This document shows positions 1 through 6,345 of a stretch of DNA of 13,073 bases, one piece after another. This DNA comes from WHTB01 sp050699035 (GTDB lineage Bacteria; Actinomycetota; Actinomycetes; Propionibacteriales; Nocardioidaceae), in assembly GCA_050699035.1 (NCBI GenBank), contig JBOHDE010000102.1, forward strand, positions 1 to 13,073, in the 5' to 3' direction. Every line of letters begins with the position of its first letter. Within the stretch, counting starts at the first letter, position 1. A program made the position numbers and the translations under genes. The notes beneath the pieces are model-generated. The model was not told the DNA's origin, searched no databases, and saw only the letters and a program-made list of their open reading frames with translations.

Positions 1-24
1 AAGTCAGTCTGACCGCAACACAAT

Positions 25-63
25 CGACGGGGCCTGCTCCTCTTTGGGGAGCGGGCCCCGTCG
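25..63. terminator. Strong bidirectional hairpin, probable terminator
   Basis: Arms 25-40 (CGACGGGGCCTGCTCC) and 48-63 pair over 16 bp with a single G-U wobble, closing a loop of about seven bases. It lies just downstream of the stop of the minus-strand MiaE-like gene and would also follow any plus-strand gene entering from the left. There is no clean T-run on either side, which is common for actinobacterial terminators. The hairpin is seen directly; terminator function is inferred from its position. Confidence 0.7.
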
Positions 64-73
64 TGTGTGGCAG

Positions 74-105
74 GTCAGCCCGTCCCCACGTCAGCCCGTC
101 CCCAG
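74..105. repeat. 16-bp tandem duplication after a stop codon
   Basis: The unit GTCAGCCCGTCCCCAC (74-89) is repeated at 90-105 with one change in the last base. It abuts the TGA stop of the MiaE-like gene (107-109) and sits between that gene and the hairpin at 25-63. It probably arose by local slippage; no function is evident. Confidence 0.75.
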
Positions 106-106
106 G

Positions 107-865
107 TCAACTCTGCAGCCCGAGCGTGCTCATCCGCTGGGTGTGGTTCTCGGTGATCCGGGTGAACATCCGGCCGATCGCCGCCAGGTCCATCCCCGGC
201 CGGTCGACCCCGCCGGCCAGGAGGGCGCTGAGGGTGTCGCGCTCCGCGACCACCCGCTGGGCCTGGCTCAGTGCCTCCCCCATCAGCCTGCGTCCCCACA
301 GCGCCAGCCGGCCGCCGACCTTCGGATCGGCCGCGATCGCCGCCCGCACCCGATCGACCGCGAACGCGGAGTGCCCGGTGTCGGCGAGGGTCTCCAGCAC
401 GAGCGACCGGGTGTCGGCGTCCAGGAACGCCGCGACCTCGCGGTAGAAGTCGGCCGCCAGCCCGTCCCCGACGTACGCCTTGACCAGACCCTCCAGCCAG
501 GTCGACGGCGCGGTGTGGGCGTGGAACGAGTCGATCGCCTGCTGGAACGGCGCCATCGCGACGAACGGGTCGGCGCCGAGGTCGTTGAGCCGCTCGCGCA
601 GCGACGCGAAGTGCCCGAACTCCGCGCTGGCCATCGCCACCAGCTCGGTCTTGTCCCGTGTCGTCGGTGCCAGCTTCGCGTCCTCCGCCAGCCGCTCGAA
701 GGCGCTGATCTCGCCGTACGCGAGTGCCCCGAGCAGGTCGACGACCGCCTCCCGGTAGGCCGGGTCGGCGAGTGCACCAGTGCCGCCAGGCGTCGGTCCA
801 GCGGTCGGCCCAGCGGTCGGCCCAGCGGTCGGCCCAGCGGTCGGCCCAGCGATCGGCTCGGTCAT
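107..865 (-). CDS. MiaE-like ferritin-fold protein
   Basis: The 252-aa protein resembles the actinobacterial ferritin-like family related to tRNA-(ms2io6A) hydroxylase MiaE (Pfam MiaE_2 type). After a low-complexity N-terminus (AGPT repeats, about residues 6-25), helical segments carry candidate diiron ligands: E52 in GEISAFERL, E82-x-x-H85 in SAEFGHF, an acidic residue in the DFYREV segment near 139-145, and D162-x-x-H165 in DTGHSAF. MiaE proper hydroxylates a modified adenosine at tRNA position 37; substrate identity for this branch is not established, so only the fold is claimed. The ATG at 865 has no Shine-Dalgarno sequence but has a TACGCT box six bases upstream, suggesting a leaderless mRNA. 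The gene diverges from the helicase, as I recall for other actinobacteria. Confidence 0.85.
   Translation of the reverse strand: MTEPIAGPTAGPTAGPTAGPTAGPTPGGTGALADPAYREAVVDLLGALAYGEISAFERLAEDAKLAPTTRDKTELVAMASAEFGHFASLRERLNDLGADPFVAMAPFQQAIDSFHAHTAPSTWLEGLVKAYVGDGLAADFYREVAAFLDADTRSLVLETLADTGHSAFAVDRVRAAIAADPKVGGRLALWGRRLMGEALSQAQRVVAERDTLSALLAGGVDRPGMDLAAIGRMFTRITENHTQRMSTLGLQS
803..850 (-). repeat. 12-bp minisatellite, four perfect copies
   Basis: GGTCGGCCCAGC on the plus strand occurs four times without interruption, with degenerate copies on both sides. Read on the minus strand it encodes Ala-Gly-Pro-Thr units at the N-terminus of the MiaE-like protein. The unit is four codons long, so copy-number change keeps the frame. 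Confidence 0.9.
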
Positions 866-871
866 GGGGGC

Positions 872-877
872 AGCGTA
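872..877 (-). promoter_or_regulatory. Probable -10 box of a leaderless MiaE-like mRNA
   Basis: On the minus strand TACGCT (TANNNT form) is followed by exactly six bases and then the ATG at 865, the geometry of actinobacterial leaderless genes in which the first base of the start codon is +1. No good -35 element is visible and no Shine-Dalgarno sequence precedes the ATG. Confidence 0.4.
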
Positions 878-927
878 GCGAGCAGCGCGCCGGGCGCCCA
901 GAATGCGGTCGGAACGGCAGGTCCGGA

Positions 928-933
928 TAGACT
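928..933 (+). promoter_or_regulatory. Candidate -10 box for the helicase gene
   Basis: TAGACT matches TANNNT in the 102-bp divergent spacer. A start of transcription near 940 would leave a leader of about 28 bases carrying a GAG Shine-Dalgarno core at 959-961, six bases before the CTG at 968. No convincing -35 hexamer is present. Confidence 0.35.
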
Positions 934-967
934 GGTGCCACCGACATCAATGTGAATCGAGATTGTC

Positions 968-2389
968 CTGACTACGTTCAAAGACCTCGGGGTGCACCCG
1001 GAGATCGACGCCGCGCTCAGCGAGGTCGGCATCCTCACCCCGTTCCCTATCCAGGAGATGGCTGTCCCCATCGCCCTGGTCGGCACCGACCTCATCGGGC
1101 AGGCCCGCACCGGCACTGGCAAGACCCTCGCCTTCGCGATCCCCGTGCTGCAGCGCATCATCGCGCCGCACGACCCTGACTTCGGCGAGCTGGTCGCACC
1201 CGGCAAGCCGCAGGCCCTGGTGGTCTGCCCCACGCGCGAGCTGGCCCTGCAGGTGTCCGGCGACTTCGTCACCGCCGCCAAGAAGCGCGGCACCCGCACG
1301 CTCACCGTCTACGGCGGGGTCGGGTACGACGAGCAGCTCGACGCCCTCGCTGCCGGTGTCGACGTCGTCGTCGGCACACCCGGCCGGCTGCTCGACCTGG
1401 CCAACCGCGGCACCCTCGACCTCAGCCACGTCAAGATCCTGGTGCTGGACGAGGCCGACGAGATGCTCGACCTCGGCTTCCTGCCCGACGTGGAACGGCT
1501 GATCCGCAAGACGTCGGAGCTCCGTCAGACCATGTTGTTCTCGGCGACCATGCCGGCCGCCGTCATCGCACTGGCCCGCACCTACATGCGGCACCCGGTC
1601 AACGTACGCGCCGAGTCGTCCACCGACAGCCAGACGGTGCCGGCCACGGCGCAGTTCGTCTACCTGGCGCACGACCTCGACAAGACCGAGATGATCGCGC
1701 GCATCCTGCAGGCCGACAACGGCGGCCGGACGATCGTGTTCACCCGCACCAAGCGCCAGGCGCAGCGGGTGGCCGACGACTTGGCCGACCGCGGTTTCCC
1801 GGCGGCACCGCTGCACGGCGACATGGCGCAGATCGCCCGCGAGAAGGCGATGCAGCGGTTCCGTGACGGCAAGGTCGCCAGCCTGGTCGCGACCGACGTC
1901 GCCGCGCGTGGCATCGACGTCGAGGGCGTCACCCACGTCATCAACTTCAGCTGTCCCGAGGACGACAAGACCTACCTGCACCGGATCGGCCGTACCGGCC
2001 GCGCGGGGGCGAGCGGGGTCGCGATCACGTTCGTCGACTGGGTCGACGCGACCCGGTGGAAGCTGATCAACAAGGCGATGGACCTGCCGTACGACGAGCC
2101 GCTGGAGACCTACTCCACGTCGCCGCACCTGTTCCACGACCTCGGCATCCCCACCGATGCGAAGGGTCGGCTGGTGCCGGAGAAGCCGCGCGAGCCACGG
2201 GCTGAGCGGGGCAGCTCCCGGGCTGCTGACTCCCGGGCTGACTCGCGCCGGTCCAGTGACGACGCCGACCGGCCGCGGCGCAAGCGCAACCGGAGCCGCA
2301 CCCGCACCCGGAGCGGAGAGCCGTTGGCGAACGGCTCGTCCGGACGCCGGCGCCGCCGCAGCCCTGGGTCGGCCACCGGCAACGACTGA
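968..2389 (+). CDS. DEAD-box RNA helicase, RhlE-like
   Basis: This is an ATP-dependent RNA helicase of superfamily 2. Numbered from the GTG at 992, the motifs are: PFPIQ (17-21, Q motif), ARTGTGKT (38-45, Walker A), PTREL (80-84), TPGR (129-132), DEAD (153-156), SAT (184-186), TDVAARGID (301-309) and HRIGRTGR (330-337). The C-terminus (about 395-465) is Arg/Ser-rich, typical of RNA-binding tails in actinobacterial RhlE-like helicases. The GTG start would remove the upstream aromatic residue of the Q motif; the reading frame continues back to a stop at 953 and encodes TTFKDLGV, which family members normally carry. The only plausible start in that stretch is CTG at 968, with GAG six bases upstream, so I place the start there (473 aa) and give GTG 992 as the conservative alternative. 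It converges with the transpeptidase gene, with 3 bp between them. Confidence 0.93.
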   Translation: MTTFKDLGVHPEIDAALSEVGILTPFPIQEMAVPIALVGTDLIGQARTGTGKTLAFAIPVLQRIIAPHDPDFGELVAPGKPQALVVCPTRELALQVSGDFVTAAKKRGTRTLTVYGGVGYDEQLDALAAGVDVVVGTPGRLLDLANRGTLDLSHVKILVLDEADEMLDLGFLPDVERLIRKTSELRQTMLFSATMPAAVIALARTYMRHPVNVRAESSTDSQTVPATAQFVYLAHDLDKTEMIARILQADNGGRTIVFTRTKRQAQRVADDLADRGFPAAPLHGDMAQIAREKAMQRFRDGKVASLVATDVAARGIDVEGVTHVINFSCPEDDKTYLHRIGRTGRAGASGVAITFVDWVDATRWKLINKAMDLPYDEPLETYSTSPHLFHDLGIPTDAKGRLVPEKPREPRAERGSSRAADSRADSRRSSDDADRPRRKRNRSRTRTRSGEPLANGSSGRRRRRSPGSATGND

Positions 2390-2392
2390 CCC

Positions 2393-3130
2393 TCAGTCGA
2401 GCACGACGACGCGGGTGTCGACCGGCGCGAACCTCCAGAGCGCCTTCGCGTCGGGCGTCCGCTGGCGGATGCAGCCGGCCGACAACGCTTCACCGATCTG
2501 GGTGGTCTTCTGCACCCGCCGGCCGGTCGGGTCGACCGGGATGTCGTGGAACCCGATGGCGGCGTTGTCGCCGCGCGCGAAGCGCACCATGAACTCCATC
2601 GTCTCCACGTTGGTGAAGCTGGTCGCGTGCCGTGACCGGGAGTAGACGCGGTAGCTGCCGGCCGCCAGGTTGTCGTGCTTGCTGCCCGAGACCGGGTACG
2701 TGCGGACGACGGCGCCGCTGCCCTCGACCAGCCAGACCCGCTGGTCACTGATGTCGAAGACGACCCGGCGTCCACTGCCCGAGCGGGCCGGCAGGTCGAT
2801 CTCGTCGCGCGCCGGGGCGGTCGCCGTCCCCGATGCGGCCGGCGTCGACTGCGGGGTCTTCTCGGCTGACTCGGCTGACTCGGCTGACTCGGCCGGCTCG
2901 GCCGGCTGGTCCGTCGGTCCAGGCAGATCCCCCGCCGTGACCCGCTCGACGACACCCAGCACCGGCCGCAGCAGCGGCTGCTGTGCACCCGGCGCGGCCG
3001 TGGCCGTCGTCGTCTCCGGTGCGTCCGGCGCGGCTCCGACCGGCCACAGACCGACGGCGCCACCGAGCGCGAGCACGCCGACCGTCGCCGCGAGCACACT
3101 GGCCGCGGCGCGGGGAATCCTCGGGTGCAT
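2393..3130 (-). CDS. L,D-transpeptidase (YkuD domain), exported
   Basis: The 245-aa protein begins with a basic N-terminus and a hydrophobic stretch (about 8-34), a signal peptide or membrane anchor. A Pro/Thr/Ala/Ser-rich linker (about 36-118) with Ala-Glu-Ser repeats follows, then a YkuD catalytic domain (about 121-245). The signature His (H195 in GFHDIP) and the nucleophile C220 in SAGCIRQ are present; the His that often precedes Gly-Cys is Ala here, a tolerated variation in the family. Such enzymes form 3-3 crosslinks in peptidoglycan or attach proteins to it, outside the membrane. The ATG at 3130 lies 9 bp after the ParA stop, so the two are probably cotranscribed. The Shine-Dalgarno sequence is weak. 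Confidence 0.9.
   Translation of the reverse strand: MHPRIPRAAASVLAATVGVLALGGAVGLWPVGAAPDAPETTTATAAPGAQQPLLRPVLGVVERVTAGDLPGPTDQPAEPAESAESAESAEKTPQSTPAASGTATAPARDEIDLPARSGSGRRVVFDISDQRVWLVEGSGAVVRTYPVSGSKHDNLAAGSYRVYSRSRHATSFTNVETMEFMVRFARGDNAAIGFHDIPVDPTGRRVQKTTQIGEALSAGCIRQRTPDAKALWRFAPVDTRVVVLD
2861..2905 (-). repeat. 9-bp tandem repeat in the transpeptidase linker
   Basis: CTCGGCTGA is repeated three times (2861-2887) and followed by two CTCGGCCGG variants (2888-2905). The minus strand encodes Ala-Glu-Ser and Ala-Glu-Pro units within the flexible linker. The three-codon unit means length changes stay in frame. Confidence 0.85.
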
Positions 3131-3139
3131 GGGGCCAGC

Positions 3140-3892
3140 CTAGGCGATCAGTCGTCCGGCGAGCTCCCGGTAGGCCTGCGCGCCGCGATGGCTCTTCGCC
3201 GTACCCAGGATCGAGCGGCCCGCGGCCGGCGCTTCGGCGAACCGGATGGTCTTCGGGATGGCCGGCTCCAGCACGTCGACCTCGTAGGTCTCGGCGATCG
3301 TCTCGAGCACCCGGCGGGCATGGGTGGTGCGGCCGTCGTAGAGGGTCGGAAGCACACCCAGCACCCGCAGTCCGCGGTTGGTGAACCTGCGTACGTCGTG
3401 CACGGTGTCGAGCAGCTGACCGACACCGCGGTGTGACAACGTCTCGCACTGCAGCGGGATCAGCACCTCGTCGGCGGCCGACAACGCAGCCACCGTGAGG
3501 ATGCCCAGCGACGGCGGGCAGTCGAGCAGCACCCAGTCGTAGTCGCTGTTGACCGGCTCCAGACCGATGCGGAGCGCGTGCTCACGACCGGTCCGGGTCA
3601 GCAGCGCGGCCTCGGCGCCCGCCAGCTCGATCGTCGACGCGAGCAGATCGGGGCCTTCGTCGGTCGAGATGATCAGCTCGCGGGCCTCGGCGGTGCCGAG
3701 CAGCACGTTGTGCACCGAGCTGTCGAGGTCCTCCGGGTCGACACCGACCGAGAACGTCAAGCAGGCCTGCGGATCGAGGTCGACGAGCAGCACCTTGTGA
3801 CCCAGCTCGGCGAGGGCCGCGCCCAGGGACGCCACCGTCGTCGTCTTGGCGACGCCACCCTTCTGGTTGGCGATCGCGAGCGTCCGGGTCAC
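3140..3892 (-). CDS. Orphan ParA/Soj-family ATPase
   Basis: The 250-aa P-loop ATPase has the deviant Walker A KGGVAKTT (11-18) with signature lysines, the A' motif VDLDPQA (37-43) and Walker B LLDCPP (122-127). Family members dimerise on ATP and often bind DNA or position cargo such as plasmids, chromosomes or surface machinery. No parB or parS-like gene is nearby, so this is not the main chromosome partition ParA. It resembles the mycobacterial Rv3213c type, which also lies near an RhlE-like helicase gene. The GTG start at 3892 has a perfect AGGAGG, but it abuts the start codon with zero spacing, which is unusual; no other in-frame start fits the family N-terminus. It is divergent from the dehydrogenase across 17 bp and upstream of the transpeptidase. 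Confidence 0.92.
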   Translation of the reverse strand: MTRTLAIANQKGGVAKTTTVASLGAALAELGHKVLLVDLDPQACLTFSVGVDPEDLDSSVHNVLLGTAEARELIISTDEGPDLLASTIELAGAEAALLTRTGREHALRIGLEPVNSDYDWVLLDCPPSLGILTVAALSAADEVLIPLQCETLSHRGVGQLLDTVHDVRRFTNRGLRVLGVLPTLYDGRTTHARRVLETIAETYEVDVLEPAIPKTIRFAEAPAAGRSILGTAKSHRGAQAYRELAGRLIA

Positions 3893-3897
3893 CCTCC

Positions 3898-3903
3898 TAT
3901 GCT
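3898..3903 (+). promoter_or_regulatory. -10 box of a leaderless dehydrogenase gene
   Basis: TATGCT is followed by six bases and then the GTG at 3910, so transcription should begin at or next to the start codon. The hexamer lies inside the 17-bp gap between two divergent starts and overlaps the AGGAGG (minus strand, 3893-3898) of parA by one base. Confidence 0.5.
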
Positions 3904-3909
3904 GGCACG

Positions 3910-4665
3910 GTGCCCACCGCCCTGATCACCGGACCCACCGCCGGTATCGGTCGCGCGTTCGCCAACGCCTTCGCGGAGCGCGGGTACGACCTTGTCCTCG
4001 TCTCTCGCGACGAGGTGCGCCTGAAGGCGGTCGCGGAGGACCTGTCCGCCCGCCATGCCGTGGCCTGTGAGGTGCTCCCGGCCGACCTGTCCGACCGCGA
4101 CGCCGTCGAGCGCGTCGTCGCCCGGATCGACGACCAGTCCCGCCCGATCGACGCCCTGGTCAACAACGCCGGCTTCGGGCTGAACACCTGGTTCGGCGAC
4201 ACCGACTTCGCCGACGAGGAGCGCAGCCTCGACGTGCTGGTGCGGGCGCCGCTGCGGCTCACCCACGCGGCGGTGAAGCAGATGGACCGGCGCGGAGACG
4301 GCGAGATCGTCAACGTCTCGAGCGTGGCGGGCTTCCTGCCCCGCGGCACCTACGGCGCGCACAAGGCGTGGCTGACCAGCCTGTCCGCCTGGCTCAACCA
4401 GACCTACCGTCGCCGGGGCGTACGAGTGATGGCGCTGTGTCCGGGCTTCGTACGCACGGAGTTCCATCAGCGCGGCAACATGAACACCCGCCGTATCCCC
4501 GGCTGGATGTGGCTGGACGCCGACGACCTGGTCGCCGAGGCGTTGGACGACCTGGCCGCGGGCAAGGCGATCTCGGTGCCGTCGCGCCGCTACCGGACCT
4601 TGATGACGCTGGCCCGGCTGACCCCCCGCCCGCTGCTGACCCGCATCTCCCGGCTGGGCCGGTGA
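3910..4665 (+). CDS. Short-chain dehydrogenase/reductase
   Basis: The 251-aa protein has a complete classical SDR signature: cofactor motif TGPTAGIG (7-14), NNAG (85-88), catalytic Ser in NVSSVAG (S138) and Y148-x-x-x-K152 in YGAHK. An Arg in the VSRDE segment (about 32-35), after the second strand, is compatible with NADP(H) preference. The extended C-terminus with SRRYRTL and PRPLLTR resembles the acyl- and steroid-reductase-like SDR group, but the substrate cannot be read from sequence. The GTG start is probably leaderless. The stop overlaps the start of the next gene as GTGA, so both are translated from one message. Confidence 0.93.
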   Translation: MPTALITGPTAGIGRAFANAFAERGYDLVLVSRDEVRLKAVAEDLSARHAVACEVLPADLSDRDAVERVVARIDDQSRPIDALVNNAGFGLNTWFGDTDFADEERSLDVLVRAPLRLTHAAVKQMDRRGDGEIVNVSSVAGFLPRGTYGAHKAWLTSLSAWLNQTYRRRGVRVMALCPGFVRTEFHQRGNMNTRRIPGWMWLDADDLVAEALDDLAAGKAISVPSRRYRTLMTLARLTPRPLLTRISRLGR

Positions 4666-5570
4666 GCACCCCGCCGTTCCTCGACCTGCCGGCCGGGGTG
4701 GACGCGCTGACCCTGTCGACCGCGCGCGGACCGTTCGCGGCCCTGGCGGCGCGGCCCGCGCGACCACGCGGCGTCGTGCTGCTGATCCCGGGCTGGACCG
4801 GCTCGAAGGAGGACTTCATCGCGCTGCTGCCGTTGTTGTCCGCCGACGGCTGGCAGGCGGTGACCTACGACCAGCGGGGCCAGTACGAGAGTCCGGGCGG
4901 GCCCGACGACGACTACAGCCTCGCGGGGTTCGCGGCGGACGCACGGGCCGTGGCCGATGCCGTCGCGCCGGGCGACCCGGTCCATCTCCTCGGGCACTCG
5001 TTCGGTGGGCTGGTCGCCCAGCAGGCCGCCCTGGACTCCCCCGACCGGTGGCACTCGCTGACCCTGCTGTGCACCGGACCGGGTGCGTTCCCCGACCAGA
5101 GCAAGGTCGCCCTGCTGCGCCGCACCGTCGAGGCACTGCGGACGCGACCGCTGGCGGAGGTCTACCAGGCCAAGATCGAGAACGACCGGGCCCGGGCCCG
5201 GCCGGGCGGACCCCCACCCGCGCCGATCGAGCGGTTTCTGCGGCACCGCTTCGTGAGCAACTCGGCCGTGTCGCTCGCTGCGATGACCGAGCACCTAGTG
5301 TCGGCTCCCGACCGGATCGACGAGGTCGCGGCGCTGCGGCTGCCGGTGCACGTGGTCTTCGGCGAGGACGACGACGGCTGGCCGGTGGCGACGCAGCGGC
5401 AGGTCGCCGAGCGCCTCGGCGTCACGCCGCACGCGATCGCCGGCTCCGCACACTCGCCCAACGCCGAGAACCCCACCGCGCTGGCCGACTTGCTCACTCG
5501 TCTGCTGGCACCCCGGCCCACGGGTCGAGCGGCGAGCGCACCGCTGACCCGGGGCCGCACACGCGGTTGA
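4662..5570 (+). CDS. Alpha/beta-fold hydrolase
   Basis: The 302-aa protein has an alpha/beta hydrolase core: oxyanion-region PGWTGSKED (about 43-51), nucleophile elbow GHSFGG with S113, acid D237 in FGEDDDGW (D236 is an alternative) and H264 in GSAHSPNAE. It may be an esterase, lactonase or similar; the substrate is unknown. The frame is open upstream to 4368, but that stretch overlaps the dehydrogenase and does not look like a hydrolase; GTG 4662, coupled to the dehydrogenase stop (GTGA), is the natural start. The last 25 residues lie in an antisense overlap with the nuclease gene and are Arg/Pro/Ala-rich, probably disordered. Confidence 0.92.
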   Translation: MSTPPFLDLPAGVDALTLSTARGPFAALAARPARPRGVVLLIPGWTGSKEDFIALLPLLSADGWQAVTYDQRGQYESPGGPDDDYSLAGFAADARAVADAVAPGDPVHLLGHSFGGLVAQQAALDSPDRWHSLTLLCTGPGAFPDQSKVALLRRTVEALRTRPLAEVYQAKIENDRARARPGGPPPAPIERFLRHRFVSNSAVSLAAMTEHLVSAPDRIDEVAALRLPVHVVFGEDDDGWPVATQRQVAERLGVTPHAIAGSAHSPNAENPTALADLLTRLLAPRPTGRAASAPLTRGRTRG

Positions 5571-6342
5571 AGTCGCACCAGCCGCAGATCGGCCCGGGCC
5601 TGGCCGGGAACGCCTCGTCGGCTTCCTGCTCCGACAGCCCCTGCCGGAATGCCTGGTCGGAGCGCGCGACCTCGGCGGCCAGCGAGTCGGCCCGGCGCAG
5701 CTGGCGCCCGAGGCTCTCCTCGGTGTGGTCCCAGGCCAGCACCTCACCGGTCGGCAGGTGGTGCAGCTCGACCCGCAGGCAGGGCCGGCGGAGCGTACGC
5801 GCGGTCGCCGCGGCATAGACCGCCATCGGCAGCGACGCCCGGGCATCGTCGACCGTCAGGGCGTGCCGCCCGGTCTTGTAGTCGACGATGACCAGCCCCT
5901 CCGGACGATCGTCGATCCGGTCGACCCGGCCCCACAGCGAGGCGCGGGGGGTGGTCAGGCCGACGACCCGCTCGATCCCGACCGGCTCGTCGGCCGGGTC
6001 GAGGTCGGCGACGTACCGCTCGACCATGTCGCGCGCACGGTCCCGCTGCTGCAGCGCCTGGCGGTCGTTGCGGAACCCCTGGGTGAGCCAACCGCTCTCG
6101 ACCAGGTCACCGGCGGCCTCGACCGTGCGCCTCTCGAGCGGCAGCCGCCACCACTCGGCCAACGCGTTGTGGACGGCCGAGCCGAGGCTGTTGTGGGCCC
6201 ACGGCGGACCCTTCGGCGGTGGCGGCCGGTCGAGGTAGCTGAACCGGTAGCGACGCGGACAGTCGAGGAACGTCAGCAGCCGCGTCGGTGCGGCCGAGTA
6301 GAGCCGCTTCGGCATCCCCTCCAGCTCGGCCTGCTCGGCCAC
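5494..6342 (-). CDS. Stand-alone RecB-type PD-(D/E)XK nuclease with Fe-S cysteines
   Basis: The 282-aa protein resembles the PDDEXK_1/RecB-like family. Visible catalytic residues are H58 (GSAVHNAL), D141 (GRVDRID), D154 and K156 (VDYKTG), and Y176 in PMAVYA. Four cysteines, C28 (FLDCPRRY) and C253-x2-C256-x5-C262, have the spacing of the 4Fe-4S clamp of AddB and Cas4-like nucleases. There is no helicase domain and no Cas gene nearby. The expected role is DNA end processing or ssDNA exonuclease activity in repair. The GTG at 6342 is preceded by GGGGAGG about eight bases upstream, lying at the end of marC. It is last in the minus-strand operon, and its 3' end overlaps the hydrolase by 77 bp, including the codon for C262. 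Confidence 0.9.
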   Translation of the reverse strand: MAEQAELEGMPKRLYSAAPTRLLTFLDCPRRYRFSYLDRPPPPKGPPWAHNSLGSAVHNALAEWWRLPLERRTVEAAGDLVESGWLTQGFRNDRQALQQRDRARDMVERYVADLDPADEPVGIERVVGLTTPRASLWGRVDRIDDRPEGLVIVDYKTGRHALTVDDARASLPMAVYAAATARTLRRPCLRVELHHLPTGEVLAWDHTEESLGRQLRRADSLAAEVARSDQAFRQGLSEQEADEAFPARPGPICGWCDFNRVCGPGSAVRSPLDPWAGVPADE

Positions 6343-6345
6343 GGC

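Noticed and set aside
1..12. Possible 3' end of a plus-strand gene (stop TGA at 10-12)
   Set aside because: Three codons before the window edge cannot support a gene, though the hairpin at 25-63 would fit as its terminator.
75..950. Minus-strand frame with Trp-Ala-Asp-Arg repeats
   Set aside because: The repeats are the alternate reading of the 12-bp minisatellite; the ferritin-fold frame is the real one.
947..2137. Open frame of 396 codons on the minus strand
   Set aside because: It is antisense to the helicase, whose motifs are complete. The translation is Val/Asp/Arg/Gly-rich with no domain, as expected from high-GC shadow frames.
4368..4661. N-terminal extension of the alpha/beta hydrolase
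   Set aside because: It overlaps the dehydrogenase completely, has no hydrolase features, and a coupled GTG at 4662 explains the start.
5494..6342. Cas4 of a CRISPR system
   Set aside because: There are no Cas neighbours and no repeat-spacer array in the window; RecB-like stand-alone nucleases share the same motifs.
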